DNA from: Siphonodentalium dalli
Taxonomy: Eukaryota; Mollusca; Scaphopoda; Gadilida; Siphonodentaliidae
Assembly (NCBI GenBank): GCA_032622095.1
Contig: CP136063.1
Coordinates: 279,675,426 to 279,739,425, forward strand
DNA length: 64,000 bases
Direction: 5' to 3'
Below are positions 22,177-32,719 of this stretch, piece after piece (within the stretch, counting starts at the first letter, position 1; every line of letters starts with the position of its first letter). The position numbers and the translations under genes are program-made. The notes under the pieces are model-generated. The model was given only the letters and a program-made list of their open reading frames with translations, ran no database searches and was not told where the DNA came from.

Positions 22177-22303
22177 CAAATAACAGGTGATTCTGTTCAT
22201 ATTTGAACATGAGATTTGCTCAACAATGTCTTGATTGATTTCGAAAACCAGCCCAGCCAATTAATTATGGCATCAGTTCATTTTCTTGAACTTGAGCTTG
22301 TAC

Positions 22304-22447
22304 GTCAGCTTGATAACTTGAATAAATGTCAACTGATTCTGTTCATATTATGTCAGCTTGATAACTTGAATAAATGTCAACTGATTCTGTTCATATTATG
22401 TCAGCTTGATAACTTGAATAAATGTCAACTGATTCTGTTCATATTTA
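22304..22447. repeat. 48-bp tandem repeat, three copies
   Basis: GTCAGCTTGATAACTTGAAT starts at 22304, 22352 and 22400. Copies are almost identical. The period is a multiple of three, so an open frame runs through it; it is judged non-coding. Confidence 0.9.
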
Positions 22448-23170
22448 GTACTAGCTGGGATACCTAGCATTGCTCGGGTAAAGAATAAGCAAATTATTAG
22501 TGCCCCTTCAAGTCATTTAAAATAATTATTAGCCACTTGAGGTAAACAGCACCCATTGCTCTGACACTCTCTGGATAAATTAACCCCTATCTTTTCAGCT
22601 GATAACAAATAATCTTTATTGCTAATTATTAGTGCCGTCTAAATCACCTGAGGTCAATGGCACCTATGGATGACACCCCCTGTGATACTTCCCACATATT
22701 TTTAGAGCTGACAATAAACTCTCTTTATTGAAAATCTATGTTAATATAATTTATAAGTCAGATGAAGTCAAATGAACCTATCGCATGATATTGTCGCAAA
22801 AAGGGTCCAACCATTTTGGGTATATGGTTTTTGTTTGTGCCCATTTAAGTCGCCTGATCCATGAGGCACCCAGGGGAATTGACCTTCCTCCATATCTTAT
22901 AAGCTGATGAAAAGCGATCTTGATAGTTAACTATTAGTGCCACTTTAAATCATCTGAGATCCACGGCACCTATTCCATGACAATCCCTGGGTCAAGTTAC
23001 ACCTGTGTACCCATTTTCCAAAGCTGACAGTAAGCTCTATTAATCATCTAGCCCCCTCGCCCATTTAATTCATCTGAGGTCAATCTATCGCATGACATTC
23101 CCCTGATCAATTAAAACATGTATAACAATTTTCAGATCCATGTGTCCAACCAGTTTAGGTATGTAATTAA
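22448..23170. repeat. Degenerate tandem-unit dispersed repeat
   Basis: It starts CTAGCTGGGATACCTAGCAT, with loosely repeated blocks such as AGTGCCACTTTAAATCATCT, GCACCTATTCCATGACAATC and AAGCTGACAATAAACTC at about 110-170-base intervals. The CTAGCTGG start resembles the GC-rich elements at 13-15 kb. Confidence 0.5.
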
Positions 23171-23194
23171 TTGTTTTATTTAATTAATCATGAA

Positions 23195-23790
23195 TATGGA
23201 AACTCCTAGTCGGGACACATGTCCACACCAATGTGAGCCAATCGGCAGATATACATGGCCTGACTGTAGCGACCTATAATTTGAGTCCAGCGGTGGTTTG
23301 GAAATTGATGAAATTCTGACCAGATTCGAGTGGGGAGCACGACAAAACAAAACCTTTTGCGCAAAAAATCTTAAAGTCGATTGGGTTGAATGCCGAACCC
23401 CAAACCAACTTAACACAAAAATCAAACTGCCGAACGCCAAACTAAAAGCCAGTTTGACATTCGATTTTATTTAAAATATAAACATTGGTAGTAGTCTACG
23501 ACCGTTGTATCTGGTTATGGAGACTCCTAGTCGGGACACATGTCCACACCCAAATTTGGAGGCAATCGTCCGATAAACATGACCTGGCTAAAGCGCCCTA
23601 CAATTTTTTTACCACTGAAATATCCAAGTCCAGTGGTTGTCTGTAAATTGGGGGAAATGATGAAATTCGCACCAGATTCGAGTGGGGAGGCACGAATTGG
23701 ATCAAAACAAGACGTTTTGCTGAAGTTTAATTTCGAACGTGTTACGCCATGTTATGATATAAGTGACGACTTTTTATGGAACTAACGAGT
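23195..23790. repeat. Tandem duplication of about 320 bp
   Basis: ACTCCTAGTCGGGACACATG starts at 23203 and 23523; each is followed by an AATCGGCAG/AATCGTCCG block and by CCAGATTCGAGTGGGGAG. A third partial copy (CCCAGCGATGGTCTGAAAAT) is at about 28883. Confidence 0.75.
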
Positions 23791-23799
23791 TTTGTAAAA

Positions 23800-24560
23800 A
23801 CTCCAGCTTTTGGTGTAACTAACGAGTTTTGAACTAAAAAACGCCAGCTTTTGATGTAAAATCACCAGACGATTTGGACAACTTTGACGTGTGTCAGAAG
23901 GAACTATGATGCAACTAACGAATGTTAATGTAAAAATCGCCAGCTTTTGATGTAACTAACGAGTTTTGATGTAAAATCGCCAGCTTTTAAAGGTACTCAA
24001 CCCGATAAAACTCCTCTCAATTACTATTTCAATGGCTTCGGGGGTCAAAAATATTTGATTCGAGTCGAGGAAGTCACCCATCAAAGCTCAGATTTGTTAG
24101 ATATCGATTTTAGAAATCTATTATTTTTCATTATCGGGAATACTATCTGGCCCAGAACTCAGTCAAAATTGCGTTAAAATTACCACTTGATTTTAGAGTT
24201 ATTCATCCTTGTCTGTTTGAATAGATTTGGAGTACACATCCAGAGCAGATTACGGCAGTTATTAGTACTGATCTCGAGAACATAACAAATTTGAAAAATC
24301 AATATCTAATAACTCTGAGCTTTGTTTGATGGGTTCCTCGACTCGAATAAAATATTTTTTACCCCCAAAGCCAAAGAAATAGTAATATAGGACCCTCTGA
24401 TCGGATTGTTGTTGTTGGAATCTGTTGAGATGGGGACTCTCTTTACGGGTTGAGTACCTTTAATGTAAAATAAGGTCACCACTTTTGAAGTAAAATCGCC
24501 AACTTTTGATTTATAAAAAAACAGGCAACTACTTTTGAAGTAAAACAAAATGCCAACTTC
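23800..24560. repeat. Short degenerate repeat of about 40 bp, split by a TTAA element
   Basis: TGTAACTAACGAGTTTTGAT and GTAAAATCGCCAGCTTTTGA alternate several times before 23990 and resume after 24460. The TTAA element (next entry) interrupts the last CAGCTTTT. Confidence 0.65.
23987..24463. mobile_element. TTAA-target element AGGTACTCAACCC, copy 2
   Basis: Same ends and interior as 16848-17328, with TTAA at 23987-23990 and 24460-24463. Only a handful of differences were seen by eye along about 470 bp, implying recent transposition of one or both. Confidence 0.85.
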
Positions 24561-24599
24561 TTTATGTAAAATGACCAGTCGATTTTGCACATCTTTGAC

Positions 24600-25025
24600 G
24601 TGTGTCAGAATAGAAGGAATTCAGTCATATTTGGAACCTGACCAAGCACCCACAGCGGGGATCGCCCATACTAGTGTGACATATGTCAGACGGAATTCAG
24701 TCATATCTGGAATCTGATAATGAATAAGAAAACTCACACCGGTGATCGACCATACGAGTGCGATGTGTGGCAAAATAAATCCAGTCATATCTCTAGTCTG
24801 ACAATGCATACGAGTACCACCACCGGCGATCGCCCAAACGAATGTGTGCCATATATAAGACATTTAGTAATTCAGAAAACCTGGCAACACAAGTAAATAC
24901 ACACAGGCGATCGCCCATACGAGTGTAACGTGTGTCGGAAGGCGTTTAATCAGTCCAGAAACCCTGCTGATCATATGAGAATCCACACAGTCGATTGGCC
25001 ATACGAATGTGATACAATATGCCAC
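24600..25025 (+). pseudogene. Decayed C2H2 zinc-finger array, sense copy
   Basis: Several finger-like units carry the linker-type HTGDRPYEC (near 24736, 24900). One finger around 24917-24990 is intact: [21 protein letters not shown], with the C-x2-C-x12-H-x3-H spacing. Others have stops or lost cysteines (for example CDVWQNK near 24757), so the array cannot encode a working protein. A related copy lies inverted at 28466-28870. Confidence 0.75.
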
Positions 25026-25264
25026 GTCTCGCGTACATGCGTGTGTTAGCCATTTTGGTTCCTGTCACAAATGATTGATGCATTTGTTGAACAAGAAAAT
25101 ATAAATAAATAGGCAAATGTGCCATCATCTACACATGTCACACGTATATAGTGGATTTCATTACGAGAAAAACTATAGTATTTTATAACAAGCTGTTTGA
25201 TATGGGTAGCATATGATATCATAAAGTGGTCAAATAATAATGATTCTGTATAATCGGGAGATAA

Positions 25265-26945
25265 GCTCAAGGAATAGTGATAAATCTACACAATATACCA
25301 TGTCTCAGGCGTGTGGTCGTTGTTACCGTGATAAATCTACACAATATACCATGTCTCAGGCGTGTGGTCGTGGTTACCGTGATAAATCTACATAATATAC
25401 CATGTCTCAGGCGTGTGGTCGTGGTTACCTTGATAAATCTACATAATATACAATGTCTCAGGCGTATGGTCGTGATAAATCTACACAATATACCATGTCT
25501 CAGGCGTGTGTTCGTGGTTACCGTGGTGGTTCCAAGGAATAGTGATAAATCTAAACAATATACCATGTCTCAGGCGTGTGGTCGTGGTTACCGTGACAAA
25601 TCTACACAATATATCTTGTCTCAGGCGCGTGGTCGTGGTTACCGCGATAAATCTACACAATATACCTTGCCTCAGGCGTGTGGTCGTGGTTACCGTGATA
25701 AATCTACACAATATACCTTGTCTCAGGCGTGTAGTTGTGGTTACCGTGATAAATCTACACAATATACCTTGTCTGAGGCGTGTGTTCGTGGTTACCGTGA
25801 TAAATCTACACAATATACTTGTCTGAGGCGTGTGTCGCGATCGGGTGGTTATCGTGATAAATCCACATAATATACCATGTCTCAGGCGTGTGGTCGTGGT
25901 TACCGTGATAAATCTACACAATATACCTTGTCTCATGCGTGTGTTCGGGTGGTTATCGTGATAAATCCACACAATATACCTTGTCTCAGGCGTGTGGTTG
26001 TGGTTACCGTGATAAATCTACACAATATACCTTGTCCCAGGCGTGTGTTCGTGGTTACCGTGATAAATCTACACAATATACTTGTCTGAGGCGTGTGTTC
26101 GGGTGGTTGTCGTGATAAATCCACATAATATACCTTGTCTCGTGCGTGTGTTCGGGTGGTTACCGTGGTGGTTCCAAGGAATAGTGATAAATCTACACAA
26201 TATACATTGTCTCAGGCGTATGGTCGTGGTTACCGTGACAAATCTACACAATATACCTTGTCTCAGGCGTGTGGTCGTGGTTACCGTGATAAATCTACAC
26301 AATACACCTTGTCTCAGGCGTGTGTTCGTGGTTACTGTGATAAATCTATACAATATACCATGTCTCAGGCGTGTGGTCGTGGTTACCGTGATAAATCTAC
26401 ACAATCTACCATGTCTCAGGCGTGTGGTCGTGGTTACCGTGATAAATCCACACAATATACCTTGTCTCAGGCGTGTGTTCGTGGTTACCGTGATAAATCT
26501 ACACAATATACTTATCTGAGGCGTGTGTTCGTCGTGATAAATCCACATAATATACCATGTCTCAGGCGTGTGGTCGTGGTTACCTTGATAAATCTACATA
26601 ATATACAATGTCTCAGGTGTATGGTCGTGATAAATCTACACAATATACCATGTCTCAGGCGTGTGTTCGGTGGTTATCGTGGTGGTTCCAAGGAATAGTG
26701 ATAAATCTACACAATATACCATGTCTCAGGCGTGTGGTCGTGGTTACCGTGATAAATCTACACATTATACATTGTCTCAGGCGTGTGGTCGTGGTTACCG
26801 TGATAAATCTACACAATATACCTTGTCTCAGGCGTGTGTTCGTGGTTACCGTGGTGGTTCCAAGGAATTAATAGTGATAAATCTACACAATATACCATGT
26901 CTCAGGCATGTGTTCCGTGGATACCGTGGTGGTTACTGTCCACAA
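25265..26945. repeat. 51-bp satellite array, about 30 units
   Basis: The unit runs GATAAATCTACACAATATAC, CATGTCTCAGGCGTGTGGTC, GTGGTTACCGT (51 bases). Most units are complete; shortened ones occur, and a GTGGTGGTTCCAAGGAATAG cassette recurs near 25531, 26167, 26687 and 26853. Because 51 is divisible by three, two sense frames (DKSTQYTMSQACGRGYR-like and VINLHNIPCLRRVVVVT-like) and an antisense frame stay open for long stretches. No start context, splice sites or domain supports coding. Confidence 0.95.
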
Positions 26946-27396
26946 CGTTAATCACATATTAGGTTTATTGTAAACGTAATAATACCCTGACAACACAATA
27001 CATTTGTAAATATGACACAACCTACATACCAAGGGCAAGCGACAGTTAGTTGGCTGATACACTGATCCCAAACACACTATGAACGATTTTCGATACTTTC
27101 GTTTTAACTTTCGTAACAACTTTGTTTATCGTAATTGAGTTAGATTGGTGCAAAACGAATTTATTCTTGACAATCGCGTGTCAGATATCACTCTTACGTA
27201 AGTCAAGATGTACAATACAAATGCACTAAACTCTCATCCGTAAATTATTGGTGGCCACACGGTACCAATTCGTTTTAAATAGGTTCGTTGGTAGTGGACA
27301 TTACGCAGGTACACCATCCATATAATATTACGATTTAGTAATATAATAATAACATCTTGCAGTCAATGGGATGTATTAATGGTCCAGCAGAAATGG
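26946..27396. other. Spacer with no recognised feature
   Basis: AT-rich sequence between the satellite and the next transposon. Nothing coding or repetitive was noticed. Confidence 0.4.
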
Positions 27397-27765
27397 TTAA
27401 CCCTTTACCCAACAGAACGGCCCTGTGCCAATGCATTCTCTTATATATGCGAGTCGACCATAGGTCGCCTCGCATATATAAGAGATTGCATTGGCTTAAC
27501 ACATTAAAAATTATAAAATTGTTAAAGAATGTAAGAAAAAATGGCCAATGCATTCTCTTATATATGCGAGGCGACCTATGGTCGACTCGCATATATAAGA
27601 GAATGCATTGGCACAGGGCATAACTGTAACTATCACAATGTGGTCAAGGAGCCGGTTCCAATGATATCCATATTTGTATGGTTCTATTGAGACAGACCGA
27701 AGATATTTTAGGCTGTTGAAGCTTTATTTGGCCGGTTTTGGCCGGTTTGTTGGGTAAAGGGTTAA
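27397..27765. mobile_element. TTAA-target element with two conserved hairpins (inverse of 9910-10317)
   Basis: TTAA at 27397-27400 and 27762-27765; ends CCCTTTACCCAACAGAACGG and GGTTTGTTGGGTAAAGGG. Hairpins at about 27428-27494 and 27543-27613. The unique part (GTGGTCAAGGAGCCGGTTCC) is the inverse of that at 10030. Confidence 0.8.
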
Positions 27766-27994
27766 CGGCACAAATGCTTATAGGCGGCGCGAGACAAAGT
27801 CAACGACCGATAATAAACTTGAGTGCTGTTAACCATTTCTTGTAGGCCAATAATACATCACAGTTGGCCGCTCGACAAGTTCATGTTATTACTATTACTA
27901 TCGTCAATTATGTGACGCCAAGCTAATGATGTAAGGGTCCGGTTATTATTACTAATGGCCTGTCTCGTACGTCACCGACTTTTGAAGTGGATTC

Positions 27995-28465
27995 TTATAT
28001 GTGACCCGCCATATCAAATCCAGTCGTAAGTCGGGATTTTTTTTTACCCTGTGCCAATGCATTCTCTTATATATGCGAGTCGACCATAGGTCGCCTCGCA
28101 TATATAAGAGAATGCATTGGCTTAACAATTTTTTATCATGTTTTTTAAATAAATGTTTCTTACAATTTTTAGGACATAAAATAAAAAACATCCATTACCC
28201 TGCAGGGAGCCCCACACATATATAGAAGCACATAGAAGAGTGTCGTCTGCTCATGTTTGTCTGGGGCTCTGTATGGGTGAAATTATAAAATTGTTAAAGA
28301 ATACAAGAACAAATTATTAAAATTGTAAAAAATTGTTAGGCCAATGCATTCTCTTATATATGCGAGGCGACCTATGGTCGACTCGCATATATAAGAGAAT
28401 GCATTGGCACAAGGTAAAAAAAATCCCGACTTACGACTGGATTTGATATGGCGGGTCACATATAA
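27995..28465. mobile_element. Complete hairpin element with GTGACCCGCC ends
   Basis: The 471-bp element has long inverted ends: TTATATGTGACCCGCCATAT on the left and ATATGGCGGGTCACATATAA on the right, continuing inward through TAAGTCGGGATTTTT and the conserved hairpins (28055-28120 and 28341-28408). The middle has GGACATAAAAT and GCAGGGAGCCCCACACATAT blocks shared with 19480-20285. It sits at the edge of the inverted zinc-finger relic. Confidence 0.8.
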
Positions 28466-28870
28466 TCTGCCAGGTTTTCCGGACTGATTAAACGCCTTAC
28501 AACACATGTCACACTCGTATGATCGATTGCCGGTGTGGAGTCTATGAGTCAGAATTGCAGCATGACTTATCCATAGCCACGCCACACTCGTATGAGCGAT
28601 CACCGGGTGTGTATTCTCGTGTTGCCAGGTTTTCGGAATCACGAACTGTCTTATATATGGCACGCATCATATATGAGATACCACGCACTAGTATGGGCGG
28701 TGTGGGTGTGGATCCTCTTATTCATTGTCAGTCTTCAGATATGACTGATTTCCTTCTGACACAGTCACATCAAAGGCGTCGAAAATCGACTGGTGGTATT
28801 ACATCAACAGTTGGCGTTATTTTTTACTTCAAATCTCGTTGCCTGGTTTTTATTTTTACATAAAAGGCTG
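28466..28870 (-). pseudogene. Decayed C2H2 zinc-finger array, antisense copy
   Basis: Read on the minus strand it contains HTGNRSYECDMCCKAFNQSG near 28560-28470 and HTR/TGDRSYEC-like linkers near 28600, plus TWQHENTH-like blocks also seen in the sense copy. Homology to 24480-24970 runs through the non-finger flank (ACTTCAAA...TTGGCGTTATTTTTT). Frames are broken. Confidence 0.7.
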
Positions 28871-29440
28871 GTGAACTTACAAGCCCAGCGATGGTCTGAA
28901 AATGGGGAAACCGAGGAAATTGGGACTAAATGTCGAACGGTCAACTAACTTCACACACCTCTTGTTTTGTTCGTCTTAGTATCTCCATCATGGGTTGTCG
29001 GATCTGAATGAAATTTCATTTGGAGATTCACCAACAGCAGTGCTGTCAAAATGGGCAAATGACGTCCTTCGCCTATTCCGTTCTAGAAGTATCCTTCTTT
29101 GTTGATTTGATTGGCAATATTCACGTCTTCTCTTTTCGAGTTATTCTCTTGTTTATTTTTTATTTTGGGTTCCATCCAGCCAATGTTTCAATTTACCACC
29201 ATGGGATCGAGTTACTAACTCTGAAGACAACAAAAATAATTTATTGTTTTTTTTTTTATCACCATTATTGTAGCTAACGTCCATTTTCGGACAAACATAA
29301 TTTATGTCAATTAGATATAGTACCAAGTAACGCTGCTTCGCTTGCTTTTAAGTTGAACGGTGTTTGTTAAAAGCTGTGCAATGTGTGCCTTTAAATATTT
29401 TCTAATTCCATGTCACAGGTAAGAAAGTAGGCCAAAGGTA
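28871..29440. other. Dispersed repeat remnants, no gene
   Basis: Partial similarity to 23270-23330 near 28880, and a GGATCTGAATGAAATTTCAT block near 28999 resembling the 175-bp-unit family. A CA/TG-poor AT-rich tail follows. No coding segment is supported. Confidence 0.4.
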
Positions 29441-29459
29441 TGGAATACTATTAGGGCCA

Positions 29460-29580
29460 CTTCCTAATGGCGCTTTCGGCGCGCTCCGAAAGCGACAAAA
29501 AGTGCGCCATTAGTAACACGCCGAAAGCGACAAAAAGTGGGATATTAGCGCATGTTTCGGCGCGCGCTGAAAGCGATACA
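29460..29580. repeat. GC-rich short palindromes at the left edge of the foldback
   Basis: GGCGCTTTCGGCGCGCTCCG, CGAAAGCGACAAAAAGTG (twice) and TTTCGGCGCGCGCTGAAAGC form small inverted pairs in otherwise AT-rich DNA. No equal GC-rich block was seen at the right edge. Confidence 0.6.
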
Positions 29581-29639
29581 TACCTATACCATTTCTAATG
29601 TCATAAAAAGGGAAATAGCGGTCGCTAGCTATATAGGGG

Positions 29640-31330
29640 ATTTCTTCCCTCATGAGGTGTATGCGCATAATTAAATAGATAAATATTCAAATATGTTAAT
29701 ATTGGAACTAAGCCCTCAGTGGACGTAAACAGGTTATTCCATTGGATGGCTCCGTCCACAATCAAAACCCACCATAAAGACCGTTCATAATTATGGTAGG
29801 CCGTGAGTTGGTTTATTCGTGTTATTTTCCAGTCTATTTTCTTAAAAATGAGCACAATACGTGCTTATTTCATATTTAAATATTTCCAAATGGGGCTGTT
29901 TTAATAACCAGAGTTTAGGTCCATATATAAAGCGTATTTGAGTTTTCAAATAATGCCAATATGAATTGATCTCGCGCAGATAAAAAAAAAGCCGAAATGT
30001 GGATATTTTCCCTAGAAAAGGCTTGATTGTACAGCCTGTTCTTGTGAAAAGAAGTACATTACGTGATTATTTTGAATGTTGCGTTTTAGGCCCATATAGA
30101 GAGTATTTTATAAAAAGATGATCATATGGATGTAAAACGCAGCGTTCAATATAAGCTTATTTTGCTACAATTATAAAATAAGTCCGTATTGTGATCATTT
30201 TTTTGCAAAAACAGCCTGCTCTCGTGAAAAGAAGCACAATATGGGCTTATTTTTAATGTTACGAAATAAGCCCATATTGGCACTATTTGTTCTACCTTTT
30301 CATCAATATGAGAACCTATGTGAATATATAGATCCAATGTGAACCTATTGGCACGATATGTTAGGAATTTTAGATGGACTGGTGGCACAATAAGAATCCA
30401 CAATCATTATGTAGTCCCGTGCCTGTTGTGGTTTTAGGCAGAAAATCGGCTTAGAGTTGCCTCATTTTGAGCACTTTAGTCACATTATCGACTCACAATG
30501 AGGCGCTTCTAGGCAGATTATGTGCGGACAATAACAAAAGTAAGCCAACTCACGACTTTTCATGTGTCTGCTCTTTAACATGTGTTTTTACTATGGCCCG
30601 CATCATAAAACGAAAGCAAGGGTATGCGTTCACTACCTGCTTATTTTAGAATCAAATAATCATATTATGTAGCCATTTCATCATTATAGGTCGATTATGT
30701 GCCTATTTCACGCGAGGATATGTTGGGTTATTTGTCTACATAGGCGATTGAGCAACTGACTTATGATAAATGTTTGAACAGCTCTATGGGCATATATGAC
30801 CTAGTTTGGGATTTTTCGATGAACAAGTGGTGGCACAAGAAAAATCCACAAGGAGAGCTTCGTGGCTGCTATGGTTCCGCGTAAAAGTGCGCTTATGCAA
30901 CGGAAAATAGCATTTGCCCCAGTATTTTGACCCAAAGAACGACTTCCGACCAATGTTTTAAACAGCTGGACGGGCACACATAATATTTGTAATTTTCAAC
31001 ATATTTTCGTACAAATGGGTTCATATTGAACAGAATTAATCACATAGGTTTATTTTTAATTTATTTGATTCTCAAATTATACCGTTGAATGGCACGGGCC
31101 ACAGTGAACATGCAATAAAACGAACGTACACCTAGTAAGTCGTGAGTTGGCTTATCGTGTTATTTTCCAACGTGTTCTCGTGAAAACAAGCACACTACGG
31201 ACTTATTTGATATTGAAATAGTCCAATATACGGCTGTTTTAATAATCAGAGTAATTAGGCCCATATAGAGCATATTTCAACCTATGTGAATAGCACCTGA
31301 TACAGACCAATGTTACTCTGTAGTAATACA
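29640..31330 (+). repeat. Foldback module A, left copy
   Basis: It contains repeated blocks such as GTGAAAAGAAGCACAATATG, GGCTTATTTTTAATGTTACG, CCCATATAGAGCATATTTCA and CCAATGTGAACCTATTGGCA. The section 30690-31270 is clearly the inverse of 58010-58700: GTGGCACAAGAAAAATCCAC matches the inverse near 58551, and GGCACGGGCCACAGTGAACA matches the inverse near 58300. The section 29640-30690 is a second, partial copy in the same direction. Confidence 0.75.
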
Positions 31331-31339
31331 AAACTATTA

Positions 31340-31620
31340 GTTAAAATTCCTCAGTGATAAAGGGTATGTGGCATGCCACGCCAGCCGTTGAGGCATGCCA
31401 ATATCCCATAATATGTCAAATATAGCGAATTATCGAAATATGAAATACCACGAAAAAGCGAAATAGGAAAATACAGCGAAATTGCGGAATAAAAAAAAAT
31501 GCATCGAAATGACGAAATAGCGCGAATTATGAAATAAGAAATTATTTTTATTAACTAAATAACGGAGATATTTGAAGAAGTGTTTTTGACGAAATAACGG
31601 GCATATTTGGAGAAGTTTTT
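31340..31620. repeat. GAAATA-rich degenerate simple repeat
   Basis: Variants of CGAAATA, GCGAAATA and GCGAATTAT recur about every 10-16 bases. It separates module A from the 68-bp array. Confidence 0.6.
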
Positions 31621-31624
31621 TAAA

Positions 31625-32712
31625 GAGCGAATTCTAGCAGTGCTATGCTGCTAAACTGCTAAGGAATGAAAATATTAAAAAAGAGAGTTTCAAACTCAAT
31701 TCTAGCAGTGCTATGCTGCTAAACTGCTAAGGAATGAAAATATTAAAAAGGAGAGTTTCAAACTGAATTCTAGCAGTGCTATGCTGCTAAATGCTAACGA
31801 ATGAACATATTAAAAAAGAGAGTTTCAAACTGAATTCTAGCAGTGCTATGCTGCTAAACTGCTAAGGAATGAAAATATTAAAAACGAGAGTTTCAAACTC
31901 AATTATAGCAGTGCTATGCTGCTAAACTGCTAAGGAATGAAAATATTAAAACAGAGTTTCAAACTGAATTCTAGCAGTGCTATGCTGCTAAGCTGCTAAG
32001 GAATGAAAATATTAAAAAAGAGTTTCAAACTGAATTCTAGCAGTGCTCTGCTGCTAAACTGCTAAGGAATAAAAATATTAAAAAAGAGAGTTTCAAACTG
32101 AATTCTAGCAGTGCTATGCTGCTAAACTGCTAAGGAATGAAAATATTAAAAAAGAGAGTTTCAAACTCAATACTAGCAGTGCACTGCTGCTAAACTGCTA
32201 AGGAATGAAAATATTAAAACAGAGTTTCAAACTGAATTCTAGCAGTGCTATGCTGCTAAACTGCGTAAGGAATAAAAATATTAAAAACGAGAGTTTCAAA
32301 CTCAATTCTAGCAGTGCTATGCTGCTAAACTGCTAAGGAATGAAAATATTAAAACAGAGTTTCAAACTGAATTCTAGCAGTGCTATGCTGCTAAACTGCT
32401 AAGGAATGAAAATATTAAAAAAGAGAGTTTCAAACTCAATTCTAGCAGTGCTATGCTGCTAAACTGCTAAGGAATGAAAATATTAAAAAAGAGAGTTTCA
32501 AACCTAATCCTAGCGGTGCTATGCTGCTAAACTGCTGAGAAATAAAAATATTAAACAAGAGAGTTTCAAACTAAATTCTAGCGGTACTATGCTGCTAAAC
32601 TGCTAGCGAATGAAAATATTAAAACAGAAAGTTTCAAAATGAATTCTAGCGGTGCTATGCTGCTAAACTGCTAAGCAACGAAAATATTAAAAAAAAAGAG
32701 TTTCAAACTGTT
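31625..32712 (+). repeat. 68-bp array, left arm, about 16 copies
   Basis: The unit contains TCTAGCAGTGCTATGCTGCT, AAACTGCTAAGGAATGAAAA, TATTAAAA(A)GAGAGTTTCAAACT. TAGCAG...CTGCTA makes a small hairpin in every unit. Copies vary by a few bases and by one to three A. The inverse of this array forms 51372-54738. Confidence 0.95.
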
Positions 32713-32719
32713 ACATAGT

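Noticed and set aside
25277-26871. Long open frames of 60-197 codons in the 51-bp satellite on both strands
   Set aside because: They follow from a stop-free unit whose length is a multiple of three; no domain, start context or splice sites.
10157-28225. Recurring frames reading LLYMRVDHRSPRIYKRMHW
   Set aside because: They are translations of the palindromic 73-bp hairpin and so appear on both strands; the repeat is a transposon part.
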